From Candidatus Poribacteria bacterium (lineage in GTDB: Bacteria; Poribacteria; WGA-4E; WGA-3G), in the NCBI GenBank assembly GCA_003635195.1, contig PYIY01000209.1, positions 35,373-99,372 on the forward strand: DNA of 64,000 nt, written 5' to 3'. Positions 17,631 through 26,963 of this stretch are shown here, one piece after another (the first letter of the stretch is position 1; each line of letters opens with the position of its first letter). Both the position numbers and the translations under genes were made by a program. The notes under the pieces are model-generated. The model was given only the letters and a program-made list of their open reading frames with translations, made no database searches and had not been told where the DNA came from.

Positions 17631-18419
17631 CTACTCGTTATCCTGTATCAGGGACGATTTTGGCGGCGGTAATACACCGATCCAATGCCCATCGACTCTA
17701 TCATCTTCAACAAAGTCCACTTTCGACCACCATGTATTCGCACCCGTTCTATGATGTCCTCGGTCAACGTTAATCCCAATATCAATCGGCTCAACCGTCT
17801 CAGGGTAACTCAGCATCTCCCATGGAATTTCCATCTCGACAATCCATCCATCATCAACGATGCTTGCAGCGGCTTTCCACATGCCAGATATTTCAGCCGG
17901 ACCCACAAACGGTGGCGGATGACTCACAAACTTGCTACCCAGTGGGTTCGCCATAAAAAAGGTGCGGTCTCTGAATTGATGCGTGTGAAACGGATCAATC
18001 GTAAGAGAGACCCAATCTTCACCGAAGGGCCGGATCTGGTCCTCTACTTGACGCGCCACGATGCCATCAGGTTCGCTATCGAAAAAATAACCTGCGAAAT
18101 AAATGGCTTCATCCGTATAAACTAACATGATAGTAGATTGATCTTCAGCAGGCGCACCGCCCGCATTTCTGTCGGTGAAATCTGTTCCTTGCGGTGCATT
18201 CTGCCAAGCGGCATCGTTGAGTTTACCGTCAATTATTGGTGGTTCATCTACCTTCACCGCGGGAAGCTCTTTAGAGTTTTGCTGTTTCATAGCACGGGCT
18301 GCATCGTCAATAGCTTCAAAAAGATCATCGGATTCTTTTAACCTTTGCAGTACCAAAACTTCACACCCCGCGGTGAAGAATAAAATGAAGATAGCGTTCA
18401 AAAAAGTTGTTGCTTTCAT
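17631..18419 (-). CDS. CBM9/DOMON-like lipoprotein
   Basis: 262 residues. A lipoprotein signal ends in the lipobox FTAGC (C19). After a helical linker comes a carbohydrate-binding family 9-like beta sandwich: PPIIDGKLNDAAWQNAP, LVYTDEAIYFAGYFFD, EDWVSLTIDPFH, WIVEMEIPWEMLSYP, IGINVDRGHH. Such domains bind sugar ends or haem. It is the last gene of the minus-strand WD40 array, 48 bases after the last WD40 stop, so it may be co-transcribed. Confidence 0.75.
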   Translation of the reverse strand: MKATTFLNAIFILFFTAGCEVLVLQRLKESDDLFEAIDDAARAMKQQNSKELPAVKVDEPPIIDGKLNDAAWQNAPQGTDFTDRNAGGAPAEDQSTIMLVYTDEAIYFAGYFFDSEPDGIVARQVEDQIRPFGEDWVSLTIDPFHTHQFRDRTFFMANPLGSKFVSHPPPFVGPAEISGMWKAAASIVDDGWIVEMEIPWEMLSYPETVEPIDIGINVDRGHHRTGANTWWSKVDFVEDDRVDGHWIGVLPPPKSSLIQDNE

Positions 18420-18467
18420 GAATTCACCTTTAGCAAGGTTTTCTGAAAAAGATTGAAATAGAATACA

Positions 18468-20387
18468 CTACTGATTAAAAGTTAACTTTGTTAAATCCCA
18501 CAAGAGGATGGTGCCATCATAACTTCCACTGGCGAGTGTCTTGCCATCTGGAGAATAGACAATACAGCTAACATCTGACGTATGTCCGGCGAAAATATGC
18601 AATTCTTTTCCTGTCCGCGCGTCCCGGAGATAAACCTTACTATTGTAATTCCCACTGGCGAGCACACGGCTGTCAGGAGAATAGGCGAGGGAAGTAACAT
18701 CCGCGGAATGCCCTATTGGCGGATACAGCAATTCCTGAGTTTCCACATCCCATACACGGATCGTATTATCCCTGTTTCCACTCGCCAGCATACTGCCATC
18801 CGGCGAATAGACCACCGCTCTAACCCAGTTTGTGTCTTCAGTAAGCGTTTTCAAGGGTTCACCGCTGCGGATATCCCACAACCGAAGTGTATTGTCGGAA
18901 CTCCCACTCGCAAGCGTGCTACCATCCGGCGAAAATGCAAGAGATCCAGCAGATCTCGTATGTCCCACGAGGGTTTGTCGTAAATCTCCAGCAAGTAATT
19001 GTTCACCGGTGTGGACCTCCCACAACCGGATAGGTCCATCACGGGCACCACTGGCAAGCATGCCTCCATCCGACGAAATCGCTAAGGAAGTGGCGTAGTT
19101 TGTGTGACCTGCGAAACTGCCCATAAATCTGCCCGTTTGGACATCCCATAGACGTGCTTTTCTACCAAAAAAGTTGAATCCCCCTATACTGGCGATCGTT
19201 TTTCCATCCGCGAGATATACGACTGAATGAAAATCTATATTGGGAACAGCAACGGTTTTGAGGCGTTCTGCGGTCTGTGGCACCCACAATTCAAAATTAT
19301 TCCCAACAGCGCAGGCGAGTGTGTTACCATCCGGGGAATACGCTATAGAAAGAACCCTATGCGTATGTCCGGTGATGGTTTTTAAGAGTTCCCCAGTGCT
19401 ACTATTCCAGAATCGGATGCTCCCATCGTAACTTCCGCTGACAAGCGTTTTTCCATCTGGTGAATATGTAACACTGATAGCAGAATCTTCGTGTGTGAGA
19501 GTTTTCAGAAGGTTGCCGGTGTTTACGTCCCAAATGCGGAACGTTGAATCATGACTTGCACTCGTCAACGAGCGTCCATCCGGTGAGAATGCCACAGAAC
19601 TAATATAATGACTGTGCCCTCCCATAGTTTTCAAGCGTTCACCCGTGTTCACATCCCAAAGGTAAACTATGTGATCGGTTCCACCACTCGCGAGGATACG
19701 ACCATCTGGAGAAAAGGCAATGGTTCTGACCCGGATGTCTTGTAAAACAATAGTTTTCAAAGGGGTGCCGGTGGACACCTCCCATAACCGGACCGTGCCA
19801 TCCGAAGCTCCACTTGCAAGCAACTTCCCATTTGAAGAATATGCCACGCAATAAACCGATCCACCATGTCCCCAAAGCGTTTCCAAAGGTTCGTTGGTGT
19901 GCATGTCCCATAGTTGGATCGTATCGTCATAGCTTGCACTGGCGAGCACTTCACTATTGGGACTAAACGTAACCCAAGAGACAGTATCTGCGTGCCGGAT
20001 AAGGGCAGCCTTTTGTTCACCCGTATGCGCGTCCCATAACAGGACGGTGTCATCAGTACTCCCTGTAGCGATCCATTTGCGATTGGCGCTAAAGGCTACC
20101 GAATAGACACGACCTGTATGCCCCGTGAGCAGATCAAGTGCTTCGCCGGTTCGGGCATCGTAGATCCAGATACCTATGGCGGTCGCTACAGCGATTTTGT
20201 TGCCATCTGGAAAATATCTTATGGCATTGATTCTGCCTTTCCCAAGCCGAGCTTTCGCCCCCGGTGGTAAGTGCCAGCGCGTGTACGCCTCGGAGAAAGC
20301 GTTTGACAAAAAACTCAAGAACAATATGGAAATGGACAGGAGCACGATGCCCAACAGATGCGTTATTCTCTTAAGGAGCCATGTCAT
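18468..20387 (-). CDS. Secreted 14-blade WD40 protein, subfamily A (copy A1)
   Basis: 639 residues. A signal peptide (1-32) is followed by the entry motif LPPGAKARLGKG, then 14 WD40 blades of about 42 residues, each with SPDG, LASGS and LWD-type signatures; I counted them individually. Fourteen blades suits two seven-bladed propellers. The chain ends in ...ILLWDLTKLTFNQ right after the last blade, with no enzymatic or anchoring domain. It is very similar to A2 (22623-24545), including the unusual ninth blade VVYLADGKTIAS. The start is supported by GAGG upstream. Confidence 0.85.
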   Translation of the reverse strand: MTWLLKRITHLLGIVLLSISILFLSFLSNAFSEAYTRWHLPPGAKARLGKGRINAIRYFPDGNKIAVATAIGIWIYDARTGEALDLLTGHTGRVYSVAFSANRKWIATGSTDDTVLLWDAHTGEQKAALIRHADTVSWVTFSPNSEVLASASYDDTIQLWDMHTNEPLETLWGHGGSVYCVAYSSNGKLLASGASDGTVRLWEVSTGTPLKTIVLQDIRVRTIAFSPDGRILASGGTDHIVYLWDVNTGERLKTMGGHSHYISSVAFSPDGRSLTSASHDSTFRIWDVNTGNLLKTLTHEDSAISVTYSPDGKTLVSGSYDGSIRFWNSSTGELLKTITGHTHRVLSIAYSPDGNTLACAVGNNFELWVPQTAERLKTVAVPNIDFHSVVYLADGKTIASIGGFNFFGRKARLWDVQTGRFMGSFAGHTNYATSLAISSDGGMLASGARDGPIRLWEVHTGEQLLAGDLRQTLVGHTRSAGSLAFSPDGSTLASGSSDNTLRLWDIRSGEPLKTLTEDTNWVRAVVYSPDGSMLASGNRDNTIRVWDVETQELLYPPIGHSADVTSLAYSPDSRVLASGNYNSKVYLRDARTGKELHIFAGHTSDVSCIVYSPDGKTLASGSYDGTILLWDLTKLTFNQ

Positions 20388-20396
20388 AGATACAAT

Positions 20397-20420
20397 ACCT
20401 CAATTATTATACCAAAACCC
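20397..20420 (-). promoter_or_regulatory. Extended -10 promoter candidate for WD40 gene A1
   Basis: On the minus strand TGG-TATAAT (TATAAT at 20411-20406) with GAGG ten bases further on and the ATG at 20387. The -35 box is weak. This suggests the array is not a single transcript. Confidence 0.4.
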
Positions 20421-20465
20421 AAAAATATATGAACACGAATAGAAATTGACAGAAATCAATGACTG

Positions 20466-20492
20466 AAAACTGACAACTGATAACTGACAACT
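20466..20492. repeat. Heptamer-type repeat between A1 and B1
   Basis: TGACAACTGATAACTGACAA with flanking bases. The same sequence occurs at 24643-24667 between A2 and B2, so it was duplicated with the A-B unit. Confidence 0.6.
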
Positions 20493-22416
20493 ACGGTGCT
20501 ATCTCCCAAAGAAACACTGTGCCACCGCTGCTGCCACTTGTGAGTGTTCGTCCATCCGGAGAAAACACAATAGCAGATATATACCCCATATGTCCCGTAA
20601 AGGTTTGCAGAAGTTCACCCGAATGCACGCTCCAAAGATGGATATTTTTCCGATCTACGATACTGGCAAGCGTGCTACCATCTGGGGAATACGCTATAGA
20701 AGAGAATCTATCTGACGCTGGCGTAATGGTTTTTATCGGTTCACCGGTATTGATGTCCCATACGCGGATGGTGCCATCATCACTTGTACTCGCAAGCGTC
20801 TGTCCTGTCGGTGAGAATGCTAACTGTCCAACCCCACCCGCATGCCCAACAAGGGTTTTGATGACATCACCGGTATTGATATCCCATACGCGGATGGTGC
20901 CATCATCACTTGTACTCGCAAGCGTCTGTCCTGTCGGTGAGAACGCCACCTGTTGAACGCGCGCCATATGCCCAACAAGAATATTTCGTAAGTCGCCTGT
21001 GACGACCTCCCACAGACAGATTGTCTCGTCGGCACTGCTACTCGCGAGTATACTTCCGTCTGGACTAAAATCTACTGATGTAATTCTGTCCTTGTGCCCA
21101 CTCAGAACCGTTTCGTTGTGTTCACCAGTGTTTGCATCCAACAACCACACAGTCCTGTAATCGCCATAGGCAAACGTCACATTATCTGGAGAATAGGCAA
21201 CACAGGTCCATCTATTGACATCCGAGTTAATTGTTTTTCTCAGGGTGCCGGTGTGTGGGTCCCACAACTCTATGCTGCCCAAGCGTGCACAAGCGAGTAT
21301 ACGCCCATGTGATGAATACATCACGGTCCTAACGAACCTTGCGGTGTGTCCAGTGACGACTTGCTGAGAAACGCCGGTGGCAGTATCCCAAAAGTGGATT
21401 GTACCGTCATAACTTGCCCCCGCAAGCATAGCACCGCTTGGTGAAAATACGACAGATTTAACCCCACTCGTCCCCTTGTTGACAGTTTTTAAAGCCGCGT
21501 CGGTTGCTGTATCAGCATCCGGATGTTTTGTCAAGATTGACTTGCGTTGACCCATCCGGATATCCCACAATTGGACGGTGCCATCGTCCATTCCACATGC
21601 AAGGGTCGTACTGTCCGGAGAATATGCTATAGAATAGACCAATGGTGAGTTGAATACGATGTCCTCAGCCCCTCGTTCAAGGGGCCTCAGGAATTCGCCA
21701 GTTTTCGGATGCCACAGGTAAGTCTTTCCATCCCCACCATAACTGACCAGTGTTTCTCCATCCGGAGCATACGCCACCGTAGAGATGTACCCCGCGTGTC
21801 CAGCGAAAGCCTGAAGTTGTTCACCGGTATGCACATCCCAAACTCGAATGAGTTCGTCTCTGCCGCCACTGGCGAGTGTTTGTCCATCAGGACTGAAGGC
21901 GACTGAATAGACCCTGTCGGTATGCCCAGTTAGTGTTGCCTTGGGTTCACCAGTGTGGGTGTCCCACAACCGGATGGTTTTGTCATAACCACCGCTGGCA
22001 AGCACTCTACCATCAGGACTGAAAACGACTGAACGGACAAACCCTGTGTGTCCTATAAGCGTTGCCTTGGGTTCGCCGGTGTGCGCATCCCACAACCGGA
22101 TGGTTTCATCAGAACTACCGCTGGCAAGCATGCTGCCATCAGGGCTGAAGGCGATTGAATGGACACTCTCCGTATGCTCTGCGAGCAACTTAAGGTCTTC
22201 ACCAGTCCGGGCATCATAGATCCATATACCTATTGTACTCGCAACGGCAAGCCGTGTGCTATCCGGGGAGTATGCGAGTCCGTAAACATTTCCTTTTCCG
22301 ATGCGAGCTTTCGCGCCTTCCGGCAAGTATTCTCGCATATACGCTTGCCCAAAAGCATCTGAAAAACATATCACGGAAGCAGCAAGAAACACTAAAACAG
22401 AAAACACTGTTTTCAT
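20491..22416 (-). CDS. Secreted 14-blade WD40 protein, subfamily B (copy B1)
   Basis: 641 residues from ATG 22416, chosen over the upstream 22452 start because GAGG precedes it and MKTVFSVLVFLAA begins the signal peptide. Entry motif LPEGAKARIGKG, then 14 blades ending in VFLWEIAP. Blade 6 is extended by about 18 residues (KHPDADTATDAALKTVNKG), longer than in B2. Blades 11 and 12 are almost identical at DNA level (see separate entry). Extracellular or periplasmic; partners unknown. Confidence 0.85.
   Translation of the reverse strand: MKTVFSVLVFLAASVICFSDAFGQAYMREYLPEGAKARIGKGNVYGLAYSPDSTRLAVASTIGIWIYDARTGEDLKLLAEHTESVHSIAFSPDGSMLASGSSDETIRLWDAHTGEPKATLIGHTGFVRSVVFSPDGRVLASGGYDKTIRLWDTHTGEPKATLTGHTDRVYSVAFSPDGQTLASGGRDELIRVWDVHTGEQLQAFAGHAGYISTVAYAPDGETLVSYGGDGKTYLWHPKTGEFLRPLERGAEDIVFNSPLVYSIAYSPDSTTLACGMDDGTVQLWDIRMGQRKSILTKHPDADTATDAALKTVNKGTSGVKSVVFSPSGAMLAGASYDGTIHFWDTATGVSQQVVTGHTARFVRTVMYSSHGRILACARLGSIELWDPHTGTLRKTINSDVNRWTCVAYSPDNVTFAYGDYRTVWLLDANTGEHNETVLSGHKDRITSVDFSPDGSILASSSADETICLWEVVTGDLRNILVGHMARVQQVAFSPTGQTLASTSDDGTIRVWDINTGDVIKTLVGHAGGVGQLAFSPTGQTLASTSDDGTIRVWDINTGEPIKTITPASDRFSSIAYSPDGSTLASIVDRKNIHLWSVHSGELLQTFTGHMGYISAIVFSPDGRTLTSGSSGGTVFLWEIAP
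20741..20943 (-). repeat. Two near-identical WD40 blade segments in B1
   Basis: 20741-20817 and 20867-20943 match over 77 bases with one difference, at a period of 126 bases (one 42-residue blade). Other blades in this gene are far more diverged, so this is recent blade conversion or duplication. Confidence 0.85.
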
Positions 22417-22622
22417 AAAAAAAAACCTCAGTTTTGGGGAGGAGTTTGACAAGTTTGCACAGAAAAAGCAACCCAGACCAAGATGCGTGATGACTTACAG
22501 TAGGCGCGGCACCGGACGGAGCGACAAGTAAGTTTGAAATTGGGTATCCGTTTAACTAAAGGAAAGTATACCACATTTCCGGCGTGATCACAAGGTTTTT
22601 TGGAAAATGCAAATAGAACGCG

Positions 22623-24545
22623 CTACTGATTAAGATTCAAGGTCGTTAGGTCCCACAAGAGAACCGTGCCATCAGAACTGCCACTGGCGAACGTCTTCCC
22701 ATCTGGTGAATACGCGATACGGCTGACAGACGACGTATGTCCCGTGAAAATATGCAAGTCTGCTCCTGTCCGCGCGTCCCGGAGATAAACCCGACTGTTG
22801 TAATTCCCACTGGCGAGCACACGGCTGTCAGGCGAATATGCAAGCGAAGTAACATCTGCGGAATGTAATATTGGCGGATACAGCAATTCCTGAGTTTCCA
22901 CATCCCATACACGGAGTGTATTATCTCTGTTTCCACTCGCAAGCATACTGCCATCCGGCGAGTAGAGCACCGCTCTGACCCAGTTTGTGTCTTTTGTGAG
23001 TGTTTTTAGAGGGGTACCGGTACGGATATCCCACAAACGGAGCGTATCGTCGTAACCCCCACTCGCGAGCGTACCACCATCCGGGGAAAAAGCAAGCGTG
23101 CCAGCATATCTTGTGTGCCCAACGAGCGTTTGTCGTAAATCTCCAACGCGCAATTGTTCACCTGTGCGGACTTCCCACAACCCGATGGGACCATCATGAC
23201 CGCCACTCGCAAGTATGCCGCCATCTGACGAAAGGGCTAAAGAAGTAATGTGGCGTGTATGCCCTGCGAAACTTCCCATAAATCTACCCGTTTCGACATC
23301 CCACAGGCGAACTTGCATACCGAAAAAGTTTAAGCCGCCCGTACTAGCGATGGTCTTTCCGTCTGCCAAATATACGACTGAATGAAAATCCATATTCGGA
23401 ACAGCAATAACTTTGAGGCGTTTGCCAGTATGCGGTGCCCACAATTCAAGCTTATCTTCAACAGTGCAAGCGAGTATGTCGCCATCTGGTGCATACGCTA
23501 TAGAAGTCACTCTTGGCGCATGTCCGGTGATGGTTTTTAAGAGTTCCCAAGTGCTACTATTCCAAAACCGGAGGGTCCCGTCGTAACCTTCGCTGACCAA
23601 TGTGCCACCATCCGGCGAATATGCGGCAGTGCCAATGCGTCTTTGATATGTCAGCGTTTTCAGGACGGTCCCAGTATTTACGTCCCAAAGGTGGAGTGTC
23701 CCACCACGACGCGGGTACCAGTCATGACTTGTGCTCGCGAGCGTCTTCCCATCAGGCGAGAATAGGACAGAATGGATATAACGACGATGCGCTGTTAGAG
23801 TGTTTAGACGTTCGCCTGTACCAACATCCCAGAGATAAACTGCGCCATCATTTCCACCAGATGCAAGGACACGCCCATCTGGAGAAAATGCAATCGTTTC
23901 GATCCGGGTGTCCTGTAAGACAATAGTTTTCAAAGATTCACCAGTAGATGCATCCCACAACCGTATCGTGCCACCTGCAGCACCACTTGCAAGCCGCTCG
24001 CCATTCGGAGAATATGCCACGCAATAAACTGAGTCGCCATGTCCCCAGAGCGTTTTCAGGGGTTCGTTGGTGCGCATGTCCCATAATTGGATCGTATTGT
24101 CATGGCTTGCACTGGCAAGCATTTCGCCATTCGGACTAAATGCGACCGAAGAGACAGTACCCTCGTGCTGGATGAGAGCAGCCTTCTGTTCACCCGTCCG
24201 TGCGTCCCATAACAGAACAGTGTCGTCGCCACTTCCAGTGGCAAACATTTTTCCATCCGGACTAAAGGCCACCGAATAGACCTGACCTGTATGCCCCGTG
24301 AGCAGGTCAAGTGCTTCACCGGTATGGACATCATAAATCCAGATGCCTATGGCGGTCGCTACAGCGAGTTTGTTGCCATCCGGAAAATATTTTACGGCAT
24401 TTATGCTGCCTTTCCCAAGTCGGGCTTTCGCCCCCGGTGGTAAGTGCCAGCGCGTGTATGCCTCGGAGAAAGCGTTTGACTGAAAACTCAATAACACCGC
24501 AAAAATTAACAGGAGTGTAATACCTAACGGATTCGTTATTCGCAT
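22623..24545 (-). CDS. Secreted 14-blade WD40 protein, subfamily A (copy A2)
   Basis: 640 residues. ATG 24545 is used rather than 24584 because AAGGA lies upstream and the signal peptide begins MRITNPLGITLLLIF. Entry motif LPPGAKARLGKG; 14 blades in the same register as A1, ending LLWDLTTLNLNQ. Blade 6 carries an insertion (SHDWYPRRGGTLHLWD) absent from A1. The 3' ends of A1 and A2 are 4155 bases apart. Confidence 0.85.
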   Translation of the reverse strand: MRITNPLGITLLLIFAVLLSFQSNAFSEAYTRWHLPPGAKARLGKGSINAVKYFPDGNKLAVATAIGIWIYDVHTGEALDLLTGHTGQVYSVAFSPDGKMFATGSGDDTVLLWDARTGEQKAALIQHEGTVSSVAFSPNGEMLASASHDNTIQLWDMRTNEPLKTLWGHGDSVYCVAYSPNGERLASGAAGGTIRLWDASTGESLKTIVLQDTRIETIAFSPDGRVLASGGNDGAVYLWDVGTGERLNTLTAHRRYIHSVLFSPDGKTLASTSHDWYPRRGGTLHLWDVNTGTVLKTLTYQRRIGTAAYSPDGGTLVSEGYDGTLRFWNSSTWELLKTITGHAPRVTSIAYAPDGDILACTVEDKLELWAPHTGKRLKVIAVPNMDFHSVVYLADGKTIASTGGLNFFGMQVRLWDVETGRFMGSFAGHTRHITSLALSSDGGILASGGHDGPIGLWEVRTGEQLRVGDLRQTLVGHTRYAGTLAFSPDGGTLASGGYDDTLRLWDIRTGTPLKTLTKDTNWVRAVLYSPDGSMLASGNRDNTLRVWDVETQELLYPPILHSADVTSLAYSPDSRVLASGNYNSRVYLRDARTGADLHIFTGHTSSVSRIAYSPDGKTFASGSSDGTVLLWDLTTLNLNQ

Positions 24546-24663
24546 GGCGACAAGATCCTTATAATATAATTGAGAATGGTCCATATTGTAGCGTAATCTG
24601 TTAGATTATGGTTTTTCTCTCAAGCAACGCGATTCAGATTAACTGACAACTGATAACTGACAA

Positions 24664-26541
24664 CTACTGTGCTATCTCCCAAAGAAGCATTGTGCCATCA
24701 CTACCGCCACTTGTAAGCGTCTGACCATCTGGCGAATACACAATAGAATAGATATAACCTATATGTCCCGTGAGCGTTCGCAGAAGCTCACCCGAATGTG
24801 CATTCCAAAGATGGATAACTTTCCGATCTGTACTGGCAAGCGTGTTGCCATCTGGTGAATACATCGTAAAAAACGCGCCTGACGCTGGCGTAATCGTTTT
24901 TAAAGGTTCACCTGTCTTGATGTCCCAGAGTCGTATTGTACCATCACCCTCAGTGCTCACAAGGATAAGTCCTGTCGGTGAAAACGCTACATGTCTAATC
25001 CTGTCTGCGTGACCATCAAGGATTTTGATAACCTCGCCTGCCTTGATGTCCCAAAGTCGGATTGTGCCATCATCACTCGCGCTTGCAAGGGTAAGTCCTG
25101 CTGGTGAAAACGCTGCGTGTTGCACACTATCTGTATGACCCTTAAGGGTTGTACGCAACTCACCTGTATCAACATCCCACAGACAGATTGTCTCGTCGGC
25201 ACTGCTACTCGCGAGGATGCTGCCATCGCGGTTAAAAGCTAATGATGAAATACCCTCGGTGTGCCCAGTCAAAGCGGTTTCATTATTCGCACCGGTGTTT
25301 GCATCCAGCAGCCACACGTTACCTCCAGAGGTTTCACAGGCAAACGTCACATTATCTGGAGAATAGGCAGTGGAGAAAATTCTTTCTCTGAAATCGACAA
25401 TTTTTAGGAGTCTACCTGCGTGTGGATCCCACAACCGAATGCCGTCCACACGCGAGCAGGCGAGTATACGACCATGCGATGCATACATTACATCCCGGAT
25501 CCGTTCCCTATTGTGTCCCGTGAGGGTTCGCAAAGGCGTTCCAGTCGCAGGATTCCAAAAACGGATTGTCTCATCATCACTTGAACTCGCAAACATTCCG
25601 CCATCCTTGGAGAACACTAAAGATGTGATCCTATCCGTATGCCCAGTGAAACTTTCTAAACGTTCACCGGTGGCAACGTCCCAGAACTGGATAGTGCTAT
25701 CGTTTTCAAGATGCTCTGCGCCAGCGAGTACCTGTCCATCAGGACTAAACGTTACCGCTGTAACGTCACTCGCGTGTGTTACCAGCGTTGATTTGAGGTC
25801 CCCCGTCCGGGTATCCCAGACCCGAATCGTGCCATCACTGTTCCCACTCGCGAGTCTCTGGCTGTCTGGCGCGTATGCTATAGCATAGATACGATCCAGT
25901 GCCAATCCGGCATCTTCAAATTCCAGATCAAGAGTCATTAGGAATTCACCGGTTTTCGCAGCCCACAGATGAATTCTTCTATCCATGCCATAACTGGCAA
26001 GTGTTTCGCCATCCGGAGAATATACCACGCTATCAATCCGACCCGCGTGCCCCGCGACGGTTCGCAAGAGTTCACCGGTCCGGACATCCCAAAACTTAAT
26101 GAATTCATCCGAGCCGCCGCTGGCGAGTGTTTCGCCATCCGGACTGAAGGCGACAGAATAAACACTACTCGTATGGCCTGTGAGCGTCGCCTTAGGTTCG
26201 CCCGTCCCAGCATTCCACAGACGGATTGCAGTGTCGGAACTCCCACTCGCAAGCGTCCTACCATCCGGGCTGAAAGTAACGCACCTAACGTAGTCCGTAT
26301 GCCCCGTGAACAGTCTGAGGGCTTCACCTGTTCGCGCATCATAAATCCAAACGCCGATTGTGCTCGCCGCAGCAAGCCGCGTGCCATCCGGGGCGTAAGC
26401 AAGTTTATAAACGCCGCCTTTTCCGATGCGTGCCTTAGCACCTTCCGGCAAGTGTGCCTGCACATACGCTTGCGCGAACACATTTGAGAGACATAGCACA
26501 GAAGCAGCAAAGATCAGAAAAAAAGAAAGCACTATCTTCAT
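24664..26541 (-). CDS. Secreted WD40 protein, subfamily B (copy B2), 14 blades expected
   Basis: 625 residues with signal peptide MKIVLSFFLIFAASVLCLSNVFAQ, entry motif LPEGAKARIGKG and WD40 blades ending MLLWEIAQ; length and layout fit the 14 blades counted in B1 and B3. TTGAGG precedes the ATG. Its leader (ACTTGTCAAA...CTCCC...TTGAGG) matches that of B1, so promoter region and gene were duplicated together. Confidence 0.83.
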   Translation of the reverse strand: MKIVLSFFLIFAASVLCLSNVFAQAYVQAHLPEGAKARIGKGGVYKLAYAPDGTRLAAASTIGVWIYDARTGEALRLFTGHTDYVRCVTFSPDGRTLASGSSDTAIRLWNAGTGEPKATLTGHTSSVYSVAFSPDGETLASGGSDEFIKFWDVRTGELLRTVAGHAGRIDSVVYSPDGETLASYGMDRRIHLWAAKTGEFLMTLDLEFEDAGLALDRIYAIAYAPDSQRLASGNSDGTIRVWDTRTGDLKSTLVTHASDVTAVTFSPDGQVLAGAEHLENDSTIQFWDVATGERLESFTGHTDRITSLVFSKDGGMFASSSDDETIRFWNPATGTPLRTLTGHNRERIRDVMYASHGRILACSRVDGIRLWDPHAGRLLKIVDFRERIFSTAYSPDNVTFACETSGGNVWLLDANTGANNETALTGHTEGISSLAFNRDGSILASSSADETICLWDVDTGELRTTLKGHTDSVQHAAFSPAGLTLASASDDGTIRLWDIKAGEVIKILDGHADRIRHVAFSPTGLILVSTEGDGTIRLWDIKTGEPLKTITPASGAFFTMYSPDGNTLASTDRKVIHLWNAHSGELLRTLTGHIGYIYSIVYSPDGQTLTSGGSDGTMLLWEIAQ

Positions 26542-26575
26542 CGAAAGACCTCAATTTTCGGGAGAAATTTGACAA

Positions 26576-26589
26576 GTGTCAATTGACAC
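26576..26589. promoter_or_regulatory. Perfect 14-bp palindrome upstream of B2, operator candidate
   Basis: GTGTCAATTGACAC, 35 to 48 bases upstream of the B2 start. It contains a TTGACA on the minus strand that could be a -35 box, so a protein bound there would block RNA polymerase. Confidence 0.35.
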
Positions 26590-26663
26590 ACAATGTGCTA
26601 TCATATACACACTCGTGGATGCACTTTGCACGAAGTTTTTCGGAGAAACGGAGACATCACACG

Positions 26664-26912
26664 CTACTGTAGATCAATTTCTTTCCCTGTCGGTACATCA
26701 TATATCCAGGTACCAACACCTGTTGCAACAGCGATTTTATTCCCATCTGGAAAATACTTGATATCAGATATTCTGCCTTTCCCGAATCGGGTTTTAGCAT
26801 CCGTTGGTAAACCCCAGTGTTTATATTGCTCCGAGAAGGTACTTTGCACGAAACTTAAATACATTACAGAAAATATAAGACACACCAGACGTAACAGATC
26901 TTTTAGATTCAT
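26664..26912 (-). pseudogene. Single-blade remnant of a subfamily A WD40 gene (A3)
   Basis: 82 residues from ATG 26912, with a good ribosome site (AAGGGAG). It has a signal peptide, LPTDAKTRFGKG entry motif and blade 1 (KYFPDGNKIAVATGVGTWIYD), then jumps from EIDL to the family's terminal Q-stop. The bases after the stop (CAG TAG CG) match the 3' end of A1/A2, so blades 2-14 were lost by an internal deletion of about 1.7 kb that kept start and stop. It may still be translated. Confidence 0.75.
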
Positions 26913-26963
26913 AAAAGTCAACTCCCTTGAAACGATCAAATTGAACAATGTTTAAGAACGTCA

